A program made the position numbers and the translations under genes. The notes under the pieces are model-generated. The model was not told the DNA's origin, did not search any database, and was given only the letters and a program-made list of their open reading frames with translations. From Sacculina carcini (Eukaryota > Arthropoda > Thecostraca > Sacculinidae), in assembly GCA_916048095.2 (NCBI GenBank), contig OU696593.1, positions 4,518,501 through 4,582,500 on the forward strand: DNA of 64,000 nucleotides, given 5' to 3'. Of this stretch, positions 45,780-55,494 are shown piece by piece (position 1 is the stretch's first letter; the number at the start of each line of letters is the position of its first letter).

Positions 45780-45981
45780 TGAGGTCCACGCCTTGTCAGC
45801 AAAAGACACGAACCTCAAGAGAGATACCGAATTCAGAGCACGAGCACAGATGGTGTCAACTAGCCACTCTGCATCGTCGCACCTCAGAGCTTGCCGGAGA
45901 CTACCGACGGCTGCGTCGGCTGGCAGTCAAACAGGCCTGCATGGTTCGACAAATGCTTGCCGAGGCACAAGCCAGTCTCTC
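45780..45981 (+). CDS. Exon 4 in window of SRCIN1/KIAA1217-like gene
   Basis: Acceptor after CTGTATCCAATCATAG, donor CTCTC/GTGAGT. It enters at phase 1, matching the previous exon, and leaves at phase 2. The second half encodes an amphipathic helix (LHRRTSELAGDYRRLRRL, VRQMLAEAQASLS). It aligns in pattern with the SRCIN1 segment reading L-Q-x3-SDL-x-G-x4-LR-x-L...VR-x-LL-x6-LS. A later acceptor at 45850 is possible but has a purine-rich tract. The first intron base after the complete Gypsy copy is ~600 bp upstream. Confidence 0.75.
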
Positions 45982-47544
45982 GTGAGTAGACTTGGTGACA
46001 TATACCGCCGGTGATTTCACTTCAAACCACTGTCTTACCGACAATTTTATGCAAAAAATTAATATTCGGTTCCAGGTTCCAAGATTTGAAAAAATAAGAT
46101 TGTTCAAATCTATTGGCGCAATGAGCTAACGAATGTAACTCTCAAGTTATACTCGGTCACTTCAAAGATTGCCGGACTTGGGAGAGGACCAACATAACCA
46201 CAGCCCACGGCCCCACGCCAATTTCATCACAATGGCGTATACTCGGTCCAGGACACCGCGGTGCTGCGGGAGGTTATCCCCAAAAAATAATACAATTATT
46301 TCATGTGAGGTGCTAATTTGAAAGTTGGGCTAAAGGTCATCCCATCTTGGTTACCAGAAATATAGAATTTCACCTTGTATACCCTGCGCATGGCTTTTGG
46401 CGAGCCCATACCACTTTGCTACGACTCTGCTCACAGTGCCTCTTACTTTTAGGATTCGGGCTCCGTGACATGTAAACCAGGCAATGGTATCAACTAGAGA
46501 AGTCAGACAGCATAGAGTATGCTAAGTTAAGAATAATAATAATGGAAAATTGGCTCATTTCTTAGTTTTCTCCCTTAGATTGGCCCCTGAGCTAGATTTG
46601 ACCCATCATACAAACTCTTCCCATGTTCTTCCCGTGACAATTATATTTGGGAGATATAAATCTGACATTACAGCAATTGAGCTCAACCGGTTACTATGAA
46701 ACCATTTTCTATTAAATCTGTTTTATCAAGTGGATGTGTAGTCAGATTTTGCGCATACACAATTATTATATGACCTTCACTTCATTCTAAGATACTATAT
46801 TTCACAACCAATTCATCAAAAGATGTTCGTGTCTTTACACCAATGTGTATATCTGACAACGAATGTTTTAATTTGCAATAGCGAACACATTAACACATCA
46901 GTTTGACAACACGGCTAAACAGAACAACAAAGCCATATGAAACCATATTCTAGTAAGTATATATAACCTGCAAGCAAACTCACAGATGTTTTATTAAGCA
47001 CGATTAAACGCATACGTATACTCACAATAAACTAAGGTCACCCAGCACACGTAGCTACTCAACACATACTGACCACTACGCACTGTGTGACCTTTCTTGA
47101 CCTCGCGCGCATTTACACATACGCATCGCGCGCGCACACGCACACTGAAGTCACGGTCAATGACTGCAATTCCACGCCAATTTTTGAAAAATGTCAGGCG
47201 CTGAATATGCCAATGAGGACAGGAATACACTGTAGGGAGCTCAAAAGTTATATGGTATGATGAGGCGCTTCATGTTTAGCAAGTGCCAGTAGAAAACTGT
47301 GCTAGCATTTCCGCTACATATGTAGACTCATTCCTCACAATATGAGACTCAAGGAAAATCGGACTCAAGCTGAAAGGTTAAGTTTCAGCATCTTGTACAA
47401 TATTCGTCATTCTCCAATGTTCCGCCGTTCTCCGTAATTCTCCATCGTTCTCACTCAAGCAGTTTGGATTCGAAGGCAAACAGTAAGGAAGAGTGCATGG
47501 ATCAGTCCCTGACTAATCCTCCAGGAGTGTGCACCTGTTTTGCC
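45982..47544. other. Intron; no other feature recognised
   Basis: AT-rich intronic DNA. No transposon termini or additional in-phase exon were found. Confidence 0.5.
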
Positions 47545-47660
47545 CTCGATCCTCGCTCCTGGCTTTTACTTCTCACTGACGCTTCAACGATGCCAATTGG
47601 TGTCTTGAGACAAATCCTGTTTTCACCGAACGGTAAACGTTTATTGAGTTATATTTCAGT
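47545..47660 (+). pseudogene. Gypsy RNase H relic
   Basis: SWLLLLTDASTMPIGVLRQ corresponds to the first Asp motif of Gypsy RNase H (TDASxxAIGAVLxQ). Nothing recognisable lies on either side. Confidence 0.5.
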
Positions 47661-47754
47661 TTACTTCAATGCTATATTTGATTTTGCATTATAGATGTAT
47701 TTTCTTTTTCCATTACTCATCTAGGTTATTACAAATATATGTCGTCTTATAGAC

Positions 47755-47865
47755 GGATATTCTCTCTGCAGGTACATGGGGCCACCGCATTGTAGTGAAT
47801 AGTACTTGCTCTTTTTCCATGTCACTGGCTTTGTGTGCAATTAATAATAATAATAATAATATATT
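47755..47865 (+). repeat. Interspersed repeat tail ending in (TAA)n, copy A
   Basis: Phrase TGGGGCCACCGCA...GTGAATAGTACTTGC...CACTGGCTTTGTG then (AAT)n closely parallels 54050-54140. Probably the 3' end of a LINE or SINE family. Confidence 0.6.
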
Positions 47866-48726
47866 AAAGCAGATAATGAAGAAGCATTTCACGTCGTACA
47901 TTAATAGCATGAGCTGACCTTTTTTCACAGACAACAACGAGTTCAAACATTACATTTTGTGCGGTAAGCAAACATTCGTCGATCAGTCAGAGAGCGTTGT
48001 TTGCGTGCCGATTAGTCGTTACCAGTCTAAGGCAGGAGGAGTAAGAGTTCCTCGTGAGTGGCTCTTATACTCGACATAAAAAATGCGTGCTTTTGTTTCG
48101 CATGATGCTCTTTTACAGAAACCAGTAAAATTTGCACACTCAATTGCATGCCCATGAGGCTTTTCTAGCTGTTGACAACTTAATCCCCGTGTGCAAGATC
48201 ACAAGGACTGGCTAATTCATCGTTAATGTTATATCAACTTCCTCGAGGCAAGACAGAGGATAATCTATCGGGACAACTATTTCCGCACAAATTGCAGCGC
48301 TGAACGAACACAAACGTCATTAGACAAAGCAGATTTTGAGGCGATCAATCAAAGTCGTGCAGTGCTTGACCCCCAAAAAAATCCTGCGTTTCATCACATC
48401 GCAGTTAGAGAATCTCCATCTTTCATATTGGTGAAAATGGCTTAAACCACGGAATTTTTTTTAAGAGGCAACGGGCTTGATGGCGTAATTTGATTCATTT
48501 CTATCACGACACTTTTGATGTTTCTAGAGTAACCATTATCAGTCGCGATCAAGCCCAAGCATTAGAATTGCGATCAAACCCAAACAGACTCTTCAATTCC
48601 CATTGCATTAAAGCTTACAATGCAATAGTAATTATCACCTGAGCACAACATGAACACAGGATCTAATCGATTTTCACGCTTCGCTTTGATATACTCCATT
48701 AGCACTAAATTAAACCTGGTATCTGC
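47866..48726. other. Intron; no other feature recognised
   Basis: No coding or repeat signal beyond AT-richness. Confidence 0.5.
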
Positions 48727-48752
48727 GTGTGGGTGTGTTTGTGTGTGTGCGC

Positions 48753-48815
<63 letters not shown>
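48727..48815. repeat. (TG)n microsatellite abutting a splice acceptor
   Basis: Imperfect TG repeats ending ~11 bp before the acceptor AG of the exon at 48827, so the repeat doubles as its polypyrimidine region. Confidence 0.95.
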
Positions 48816-48826
48816 CTGGTTTGCAG

Positions 48827-48922
48827 TCGAATTCTGGAAGTATCGTGCGACCAGGCACAGCCAGAGTTGATGCATGAAAGCACGTTGCATTGGCAGCTAG
48901 ATCGACTGGAAAACCAATTGTC
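48827..48922 (+). CDS. Exon 5 in window of SRCIN1/KIAA1217-like gene
   Basis: A 96-bp exon between GGTTTGCAG and TTGTC/GTGAGT, phase 2 in and out. It encodes a helix ending LHWQLDRLENQLS, which matches the SRCIN1 pattern (LI-x-QQLNDLEKSV) that follows the LRR-helix of the previous exon. The donor is near consensus. Because it is symmetric, skipping it would keep the frame. Confidence 0.78.
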
Positions 48923-49189
48923 GTGAGTGCTGACAATCACAATTGAGCCGTCTAGTGTTTGTGGATCAAGTCGAGTGGATCCTCGGACAATATGCTATTA
49001 GCAACTGTGGCATTTTCGAGAAATCCTAGCCCGTGTGCGTCGTATTTGTTGGAATCATTAACGTTAGCAAATATATACTTGCCCGCAAATTGGGTTTGAC
49101 CGTTTCATACGTATTCGTGTTCGAGCGTGATATGACGTGGTCTATTATCTGATTATATATTGGTATTTATGTGCTGCATCGTTATGGTA

Positions 49190-49335
49190 AAACAAAAGAG
49201 GTTATCATAATTAAGTCATATCATATCACCTAAAGGTTATCATAATTAAGTCATATCATATCTTATCACCTACAAGTTATCATAATTAAGTCATATCATA
49301 TCATATCACCTAAAGGTTATCATAATTAAGTCTCG
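49190..49335. repeat. Tandem repeat, ~40-50-bp unit
   Basis: Four copies of AGGTTATCATAATTAAGTC followed by ATATCATATC-type filler and CACCTA. Confidence 0.9.
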
Positions 49336-49537
49336 AAAATATAATATTGTCTTCATTTTTCCTGGTTGGGTCATTATTTTTAACGCAAGAACGGCCATTA
49401 TCTCCATGAAATTGTCCAATAATTTGACGCTTCTGCCATATTACATGCCCAGCACCTCCACACAATGTCGTCTTATTTTTAAAGTTATTGGTCATGCGCT
49501 GAATTTGAGTTGTAACCCCGCGATGACACATCTACAG

Positions 49538-49645
49538 ACAAGTGGAGCGCGATGTGGAGACGGTTCGGCAAGTGGCCACGACCGAACAGTACCGTGTCAG
49601 CTCGGTGCACGTGCATCACATCTCGGCCAAACTCTCACAGTGCAG
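49538..49645 (+). CDS. Exon 6 in window of SRCIN1/KIAA1217-like gene
   Basis: 108 bp between CACATCTACAG and GTGCAG/GTGACA, phase 2 in and out. It starts QVERDVETVRQV, which matches the SRCIN1 motif KIQRDVSHNHRLV in position directly after the LEKSV helix, and ends HHISAKLSQC, equivalent to a LKQLGETLTEL helix. GC content is well above the flanking introns. Confidence 0.78.
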
Positions 49646-49969
49646 GTGACACCAGGCACACGCACGCATGCGTCGGTAGCAAGCACATGTATTCCACACC
49701 CACCAGACATGTCAGTGTATGTTTTTCATTGCACCTATAAGATCATTATACGAGTACATTTCGTACATTCTCGTACATTTTATATCAATATCGGAGTGAT
49801 ATATTTAGAGGCGCTTGAGCCAACGACCATCTAGTAACAATTTTGCACCTGTGAAAACCTGTTTCTTGTTGTTTCTTGTTCTCTTGTGCTTTTTTGGCAC
49901 CTGTGTAAAAACTTCTGCATTATAATAAATATACGGTGTTTTTCTTGTTGTTACATCATATTATCTTTG

Positions 49970-50155
49970 TATCATTAGTGTATTATCAGTGTATCATCAT
50001 TGTATCATCATTGTATCATCATTGTATCATCATTGTATCATCATTGTATCATCATTGTGTCATCATTGTATCATCATTGTATCATTAGTTTATCATCAAT
50101 GTGTCAGCTGTCTATTATCAATGTATCATTAGTGTATCATTAGTGTATCAATGCA
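49970..50155. repeat. 11-bp minisatellite, unit TGTATCATCAT
   Basis: About 16 copies, with ATTAGTGTATC variants at both edges. Confidence 0.92.
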
Positions 50156-50336
50156 CGTTTACGATTCACTTCATCAGTGCGCACCAACATTCGTCATCAG
50201 TGCAATATATTCATCACCGGTGAATTATATATCAGCGTAGTATGCTTATTGTCTCCAAATGTGTGTTGTCTATTCCAAAAGGAGGGCAAGAAGAACGAGG
50301 TGGGATAGTTGTGCTAAATATAAAAAACATCAAATA

Positions 50337-50404
50337 CCGTAGATCCCGATCATTAAGACCATGTTTTTATTTATAATTATACTCCATATTTTTCATAGTG
50401 GGCT

Positions 50405-50453
<49 letters not shown>

Positions 50454-50833
50454 CATAGTTTTCATATTATTTTTCATAGCCAGAGCTATTACATTGTCAA
50501 AAAAGTCAGTCTGCCAAAAAAGTATTTATCCAAAAGAGCAAACCTCGATTTAATGTTAATTATATCAATGTTGATAAGGAGGAAATATGTGCCATTGCTT
50601 GATGAAAAAAGTAAATTATCACGTAAATGTTAGGAAAGAACATTTTTTCAGCGTATTCTATATGTAGAACAAACAGAGCTATAGAAGAATACTACCGGAG
50701 AAAAGCACATATTGTGGGTGGCACATTGAACCGTACCTAACGATAATAAACCATTTACAACCATTGAACGATACTAAAAACCTAGTATTTCAGGACTGAA
50801 AAGTGGCATCTGCTTAATGAACAAGACCTACGG
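50337..50833. mobile_element. pogo-like MITE
   Basis: Ends CCGTAGATCCCGATCATTAAG and CTTAATGAACAAGACCTACGG are inverted repeats; the left end is preceded by TA and the right end is followed by CA (one change). The element is 497 bp, contains a (TA)n tract at 50413-50452 and has no transposase. Confidence 0.55.
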
Positions 50834-50867
50834 CAAGAAAATTCACGAACCGCGAACGTAATCTCCT

Positions 50868-51700
50868 CAATGTATATGCATATTTAAATGCTTCTGCATG
50901 AACCGCTTGGTTGTTTTCACCGATTTGTGCTCGCCAAATACTAGTGTGCTGTACTGAGTCAAGAGCTCGTCTGTCCCGCGTTACATAGCTCAAATCAGTC
51001 TTTGAATCCTTTGATACTATTTTTGTGTGTGATATTGACCGGTAACTTATTCCAATTTGATATGGTTCTATATACGGAAAACTACTTTCTTCAGATCCCG
51101 TCTCAATTTGTTGTAGTTCTTTTGTCATGTCTTCTGGTAGATTTAGATAGTTTGAACATTCTCCCAAGTTGAATTTTCCTTTCTACTTAAAGTTTTGTTT
51201 GCCGTTATGACATCCCCATATTTTCTTCTTTCTTCTAGCATTGGTAAATCAGTTTTTCGGAATTTCTGCTCATAATTTAATTATTTTATTTCGGAAATAT
51301 ATTTTTGAACAACATTTGTACTATCTCAATCTCCGTCATGTGTTTTTCAATGTGTGTGCTCCATATATGTGCAGTGTGTTCTAGCAAAGGCCTGATTTTG
51401 GTGATAATCAAATTTTTAACCAGGTCTTGATTAATAAGTCACTTTGATGTTCGATATTTGACGATTTGTTGTGTATGTGATATCCAATATATGATTTTGC
51501 AGTGATAATTCAGTTTAAACAAACTAGCAAATCTTTATCTGTGTCCGTAGGCTTCGGAATTTTCCCTTCCATCATATAATTATATAGTCGTTTTCTTTTA
51601 CCTCTACCAAACCAGATAAAATGCCATTTGTCTGTATTAAATTGCATCTGTCATTTATTGCTCCATGCAAACAGCTGGTTGAGATATGGTTGGATTTGCC
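50868..51700 (-). pseudogene. Degenerate LINE reverse transcriptase
   Basis: Minus strand, with many stops. It shows the order of CR1/RTE-like RT thumb regions: QPYLNQLFAWSN and NTDKWHFIWFGRG (51700-51580), SYIGYHIHNKSS (51480), LRP-like IYGAHTLKNT (51360), then RRKKKIWGCHNGKQNF and KGKFNLGECSNYLNLP (51200-51130), the equivalent of the ERRxRGD...KIL block. The C-terminal 117 residues (51167-50814) stay open but lack known motifs. Confidence 0.6.
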
Positions 51701-51769
51701 GACAGTTGCTTTCGTCGTCGATGTTGTGTAGGATTTTCAACTTATTCGCAAACATATTCATGTGCTGAC

Positions 51770-51820
51770 GTATGTGTGTGTATGTGTGACGTGTGTGTGT
51801 GTGTATGTGTGTATGAATGT
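51770..51820. repeat. (TG)n microsatellite
   Basis: Imperfect TATGTG/TGTG repeats. Confidence 0.85.
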
Positions 51821-52464
51821 TTTCCCTACGTTGTCTGCTCTCCCTGGATATAGCAATTACGCATTCAAACCAGGGTTGGCTGATTTAAATCAAATTGATT
51901 TAATCCAATGATTTAAATCATGATTTAAACCAATTCATTTTTTTTATATCAATTATATAAATCAAATTCAGTTATTCAATTCGTTTTACAAATATTGTGC
52001 GGTTTTACTAAGTGATACCTTACCGGGGGTGGCTTATTCAAATCAGTCTAGTCTAAATGGTTTAAATCAACCAATTTGTTATCAGTGACACAAATCAAAC
52101 AATGTTAGTGGATAGTTCAGAATCTACATTAGTGCTGTTCACCGCATTTTACATATATGTAAAATCTGCGAAATCTAAAAATTTTCATTTGCATTTTTTT
52201 CAAAAGGTACGTAAATTTTTCACACATATCACTTGATGGCTTCACATAACTAATTCATTTAAATGTGTCAGTAAAATTGCAGAAAAGTTTCCTTCTTGAT
52301 ATAAATTTTAGTATTTACAACATTTGCTAATAGCTTGGTGCAATGCTTAATCACATTGGTGAAGTAAAAGCTGAACACTAAAGTATGCACATATTATTCA
52401 AAACATCAAAAACATCATGACAAATGTGGACAAGACACGTCATTTTGTGTGAAGTTTGCGTATC

Positions 52465-52872
52465 CTAATTCATAGCCTTAAACAAATAAACTAACTTGGC
52501 AGACTTCTCTGTTCCTAAGCGGTTCCTCACTTTGGAGTGTACCAGCCCATAGGAAGAGAACACTCTCTCCGCTCCGGAGGACGAGGCAACTGCTGTCATT
52601 AATTGCCGCACCGAAGTCATGACTTCATCATCTAGAAAACTTGAGTGTGATTCCCACCACTCGATGGCAGACAGTTTTTCGGTAACAGATTCAGCGAACT
52701 TGAACTGTTGAAAAGGCGGCGACTTTGCCTTCAACTTCATAAAGATGGGCACCAGCTTCTTATGCTCCACGTTAGCGTACTCCATTGCAGAGCAAATCTC
52801 TTCTTGAGACAGACGTCTACCTTGCAATGAAATATGAAGCATGATGGCGAGCAGATTACCGTCGCACATCAT
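52465..52872 (-). pseudogene. hAT transposase C-terminal dimerisation domain
   Basis: A 135-codon open frame carrying the hAT family dimerisation region. It has IEWWESHSS (the WW motif), then VASSSGAERVFSSYG and HSKVRNRLGTEKSAKLVYL, the most conserved blocks of hAT transposases. The DDE catalytic part and BED zinc finger are missing; upstream of the Met the sequence is unrelated. The frame ends in TAG. It cannot be an active transposase by itself. Confidence 0.88.
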
Positions 52873-52875
52873 CTA

Positions 52876-52960
52876 GTGCAGTGGTTCTTAACCGGCCCTA
52901 GGGGTGCGAGGCCCATTCTTAGGGGGTGCGAGGATGTCTATGGAAAATTAATCAGGTATG
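52876..52960 (+). mobile_element. Partial hAT end (CAGTGGTTCTTAACC family)
   Basis: GCAGTGGTTCTTAACCGG then two GGGGTGCGAGG repeats, the same layout as the right end of the composite at 30890-30944 read backwards. No second end was found. Confidence 0.5.
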
Positions 52961-53310
52961 TAAAATCTATGGAAAATCAAGGAAGAATGGTAATAATGAC
53001 GTAAGAAATGAAGTAAAAAAATAGAAAAAATCGATTTAAAAAATAAAAATCTGATTTAAATCAAATCAATCCTCTTTTTTTTAATAAAAAAATCACTAAC
53101 CCTGATTCAAACACAGCAGTGGAAAAGGCTGTGTTCGCGTGAAATTTTTCGGGGTCAAAGCTTCACAGTCCCGGCTGGCACACCGCAGGTCCGATCGCCA
53201 CACACGGGTTATCTCAGTCACGGCCAGAACAGGAAATTGCACAGCTGCGCGCACACGACACACGCCTTGCGGCCATAACCTTAATAAACGAGTCCAACCG
53301 TCTCACCTAG

Positions 53311-53382
53311 CCAGACAATCGAACACTAGACCTCACGGGCACAAAGCGTGTGTCTCAGCCACTCGACTACGAGGTAGACAAC
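53311..53382 (-). repeat. tRNA-like SINE head
   Basis: On the minus strand TAGTCGAGTGGCTGAG resembles an A box and GTTCGATTGTC a degraded B box, spaced as in a tRNA with a short variable arm. Likely a SINE or tRNA pseudogene. Confidence 0.4.
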
Positions 53383-53865
53383 CGAATACTACGATTAAAC
53401 TAAAGTTATCTTAGGAAATTATCTGTATTTTTACATGGGCTCAGTCAGAAATAGGTATGCGGCTGGATCCTAACGAAACAGTATGGGCTATATTGGCTGT
53501 ATGTTAATATTTTCTTAGATTGGTATAATTTATTGGGGTCGTGACCTCCCTGGTTGCATTCTGGATACGCCCATGCATTAATGTCTACCAATTGACCAAC
53601 GGATGTGCTAACTCTAGGTAGAAGAAAAGCATTGATGATTCAGCGTGATCAGGAGCAGTGGCTTGATTCAAAACGATCGCGATGTACGAGAGCATATGTA
53701 GTAATGAGCTTAGATAAGCCATTGAAGTTGAGAAAATATGACGAGGAGGTAGTTCAGAATGCACCCACATACTCTTGGTCATTCCTCCGTATATATATTA
53801 TGTTCGTCTTATCTATATAGAATATGTATTATAGTGTTCTCTTTGTCTTTTTCCGCCTTCTACAG
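53383..53865. other. Intron; partial repeat end at ~53520-53575
   Basis: The phrase GGGGTCGTGACCTCCCTGG followed by GGATACGCCCATG looks like a hAT MITE right end without a partner. Otherwise nothing is recognised. Confidence 0.4.
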
Positions 53866-53958
53866 TGCCAACCTGGTGCAACTGAGATCGGTTAAGAATG
53901 AACAACGTTCTCGTCAGTGCAATGCTCCACTCGAGAACGATGTATACCAAGCGCTCAG
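53866..53958 (+). CDS. Exon 7 in window of SRCIN1/KIAA1217-like gene
   Basis: 93 bp with a strong acceptor (CTTTTTCCGCCTTCTACAG) and donor GCTCAG/GTAACT, phase 2 in and out. It encodes ANLVQLRSVKNEQR and LENDVYQALREF (the last Arg is completed by the next exon). This corresponds to the SRCIN1 segment in which a PGLQSKMR motif precedes a VEVEAVKFLKEE helix. Confidence 0.75.
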
Positions 53959-54049
53959 GTAACTTCACACGCACAAACACACAAACATACACACATAATG
54001 TATGCATTTATCGAACACTCTCTCTCTCTACATCCTTTGGGTGCTTCCA

Positions 54050-54140
54050 GTACATTGGGCCATCGCAAGGTGAATAGTTCTTGCGCTCTACCATGCCGCT
54101 GGATTTGTCTGTATTTAATAGTAGTAATAATAGTAATAGA
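54050..54140 (+). repeat. Interspersed repeat tail ending in (TAA)n, copy B
   Basis: Parallels 47755-47865 (TGGGCCATCGCA, GTGAATAGTTCTTGCGC, then TAATAGTAGTAATAA). Confidence 0.6.
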
Positions 54141-54339
54141 GCACCATAATTACAAACTGCGAATAAGACGAGACTGTACTCAAGAAAAACATATAAAACA
54201 CGCCACACTTTTTGATTCAGGAATATAAATCAAACTAGTCATTTACTACAAAACGCGATAAACATGTCAATTCATTCTCAAGATTTATACTTGTTGTCTA
54301 CCAAGGACTGAAGAGATGCAAAAAGTGAACGAGGTGTAT

Positions 54340-54490
54340 TCACATTGATGCCAACTGGAGACTGCAGCCTGTGTGATTCCGAATACGTCGACCACACAAC
54401 AACTTTGTACAAGCGACTCACGGCTCACTTTCATGACGACGCTATTTTGCAGCACTACGCACAAGAGCATAACATCAACCATTTGCCATT
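54340..54490 (+). pseudogene. Penelope-like GIY-YIG endonuclease relic
   Basis: Reads CSLCDSEYVDHTTTLYKRL then AHFHDDAILQHYAQEHN, matching the CxxC...YVGxTTxxLxxRLxxH...AxxxHxxxxH layout of Penelope-like endonucleases but with the second Gly eroded. It is a separate, older insertion from the one at 1818. Confidence 0.6.
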
Positions 54491-54827
54491 AACTATCAAC
54501 CATTTATCAACCATAACATAATACAGCTCAAAAAAATGGGTTTTTTTATTTGTGCAAGAAAACCAACCATAGACTTCAAACAACAACCCGATATAATTAT
54601 TACATCAATCAGACAAAAACAAAGCAATATCAATAAGCAACAGAGAGGCGCATTACAAAATCCTGCATGCAGCCTGAATCAAACTAAACCAGAAGACAGT
54701 GCAAATACGCCCTCAGCATGAATTTTATATAATGTATATGGTGGAATATCCCAGAATATTGTTACGTAGCGTGGCATTCCAATTTGTCTTTCATTTTATG
54801 TGAATGAAATGTTGATCGATGTGTGCA

Positions 54828-55148
54828 CAAAGGCGTAAATTTGTGTCGAAGTTCAGGGAATGACATTATTGATGCATCAGTGTTCAAAGTTGACTCAGTT
54901 GGTCATTCGTATGGGACCCTCAACCATTTTGAGTCTATTCAATTACAACACATATACCTTAATGAGAAGTATATTGCATACACACACTTGTCGTGTATTG
55001 TTACTTTTTCCTATACTGGTTTTGATGACAATATATTCAATAAACTGAACTCAGCAGAATTATCGGTGTATATAATTGCATATTCATACCCCCAGTCAAT
55101 TCGTCGGGGGTATATATGCCCCCATACTCCCCGGGATCTACGTCCATA
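54828..55148 (-). mobile_element. hAT-like MITE, family 1 copy B
   Basis: Reverse-complement relative of 8580-8921, sharing GGCGTAAATTTGTGTCGA at one end and GGGGGTATATATGCCCCCA at the other. Flanks TGTGTGCA and TGTGAAAA match weakly (5 of 8). Confidence 0.6.
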
Positions 55149-55494
55149 TGTGAAAAAGTAGAAAGGTGCCTCGGGCAAAAATGAGTTGTTCAGGTTTGCT
55201 GTATAAGCTTTCTGAATACCGGAGAATATTGGTCAAACGAATAGAGACATGCATGTACAAAAACAGAAATGAAAAATATGTTAGCTATAACAGAACATGT
55301 ATCGAAAACGACTTACTCCCAAGATGCCTGTTAAGCCAGTCTAAACACCACAAAAATCTAGTTTGACAAACCTTGCCGCGAAATTTAATGAGGTACAATT
55401 TGTAATGGTTAAACTTCATAACTTCAAACTTCTTCATTTTTCATATTCATGTTTTTGTACACAAGCATCACTAGGGCTGTCAAAAAATTATATA

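Larger units (their letters stand above)
51871..53104 (-). mobile_element. hAT element, internally deleted, with transposase C-terminus
   Basis: Ends CAGGGTTGGCTGATTT and AATCACTAACCCTG are inverted repeats. The 8-bp flank ATTCAAAC is duplicated exactly (51863-51870 and 53105-53112). Subterminal arrays of TGATTTAAATCAA occur at both ends. Only the last 135 codons of the transposase remain. Part of another hAT end (CAGTGGTTCTTAACC) is embedded at 52876. Confidence 0.92.

Noticed and set aside
47464-47483. Small exon candidate between CAAGCAG and GTAAGG
   Set aside because: Its 20-bp length breaks the otherwise consistent phase chain between the exons at 45780 and 48827.
49970-50155. Regular short repeats that could suggest a CRISPR array
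   Set aside because: The 11-bp units are contiguous with no unique spacers, and the DNA is clearly animal.
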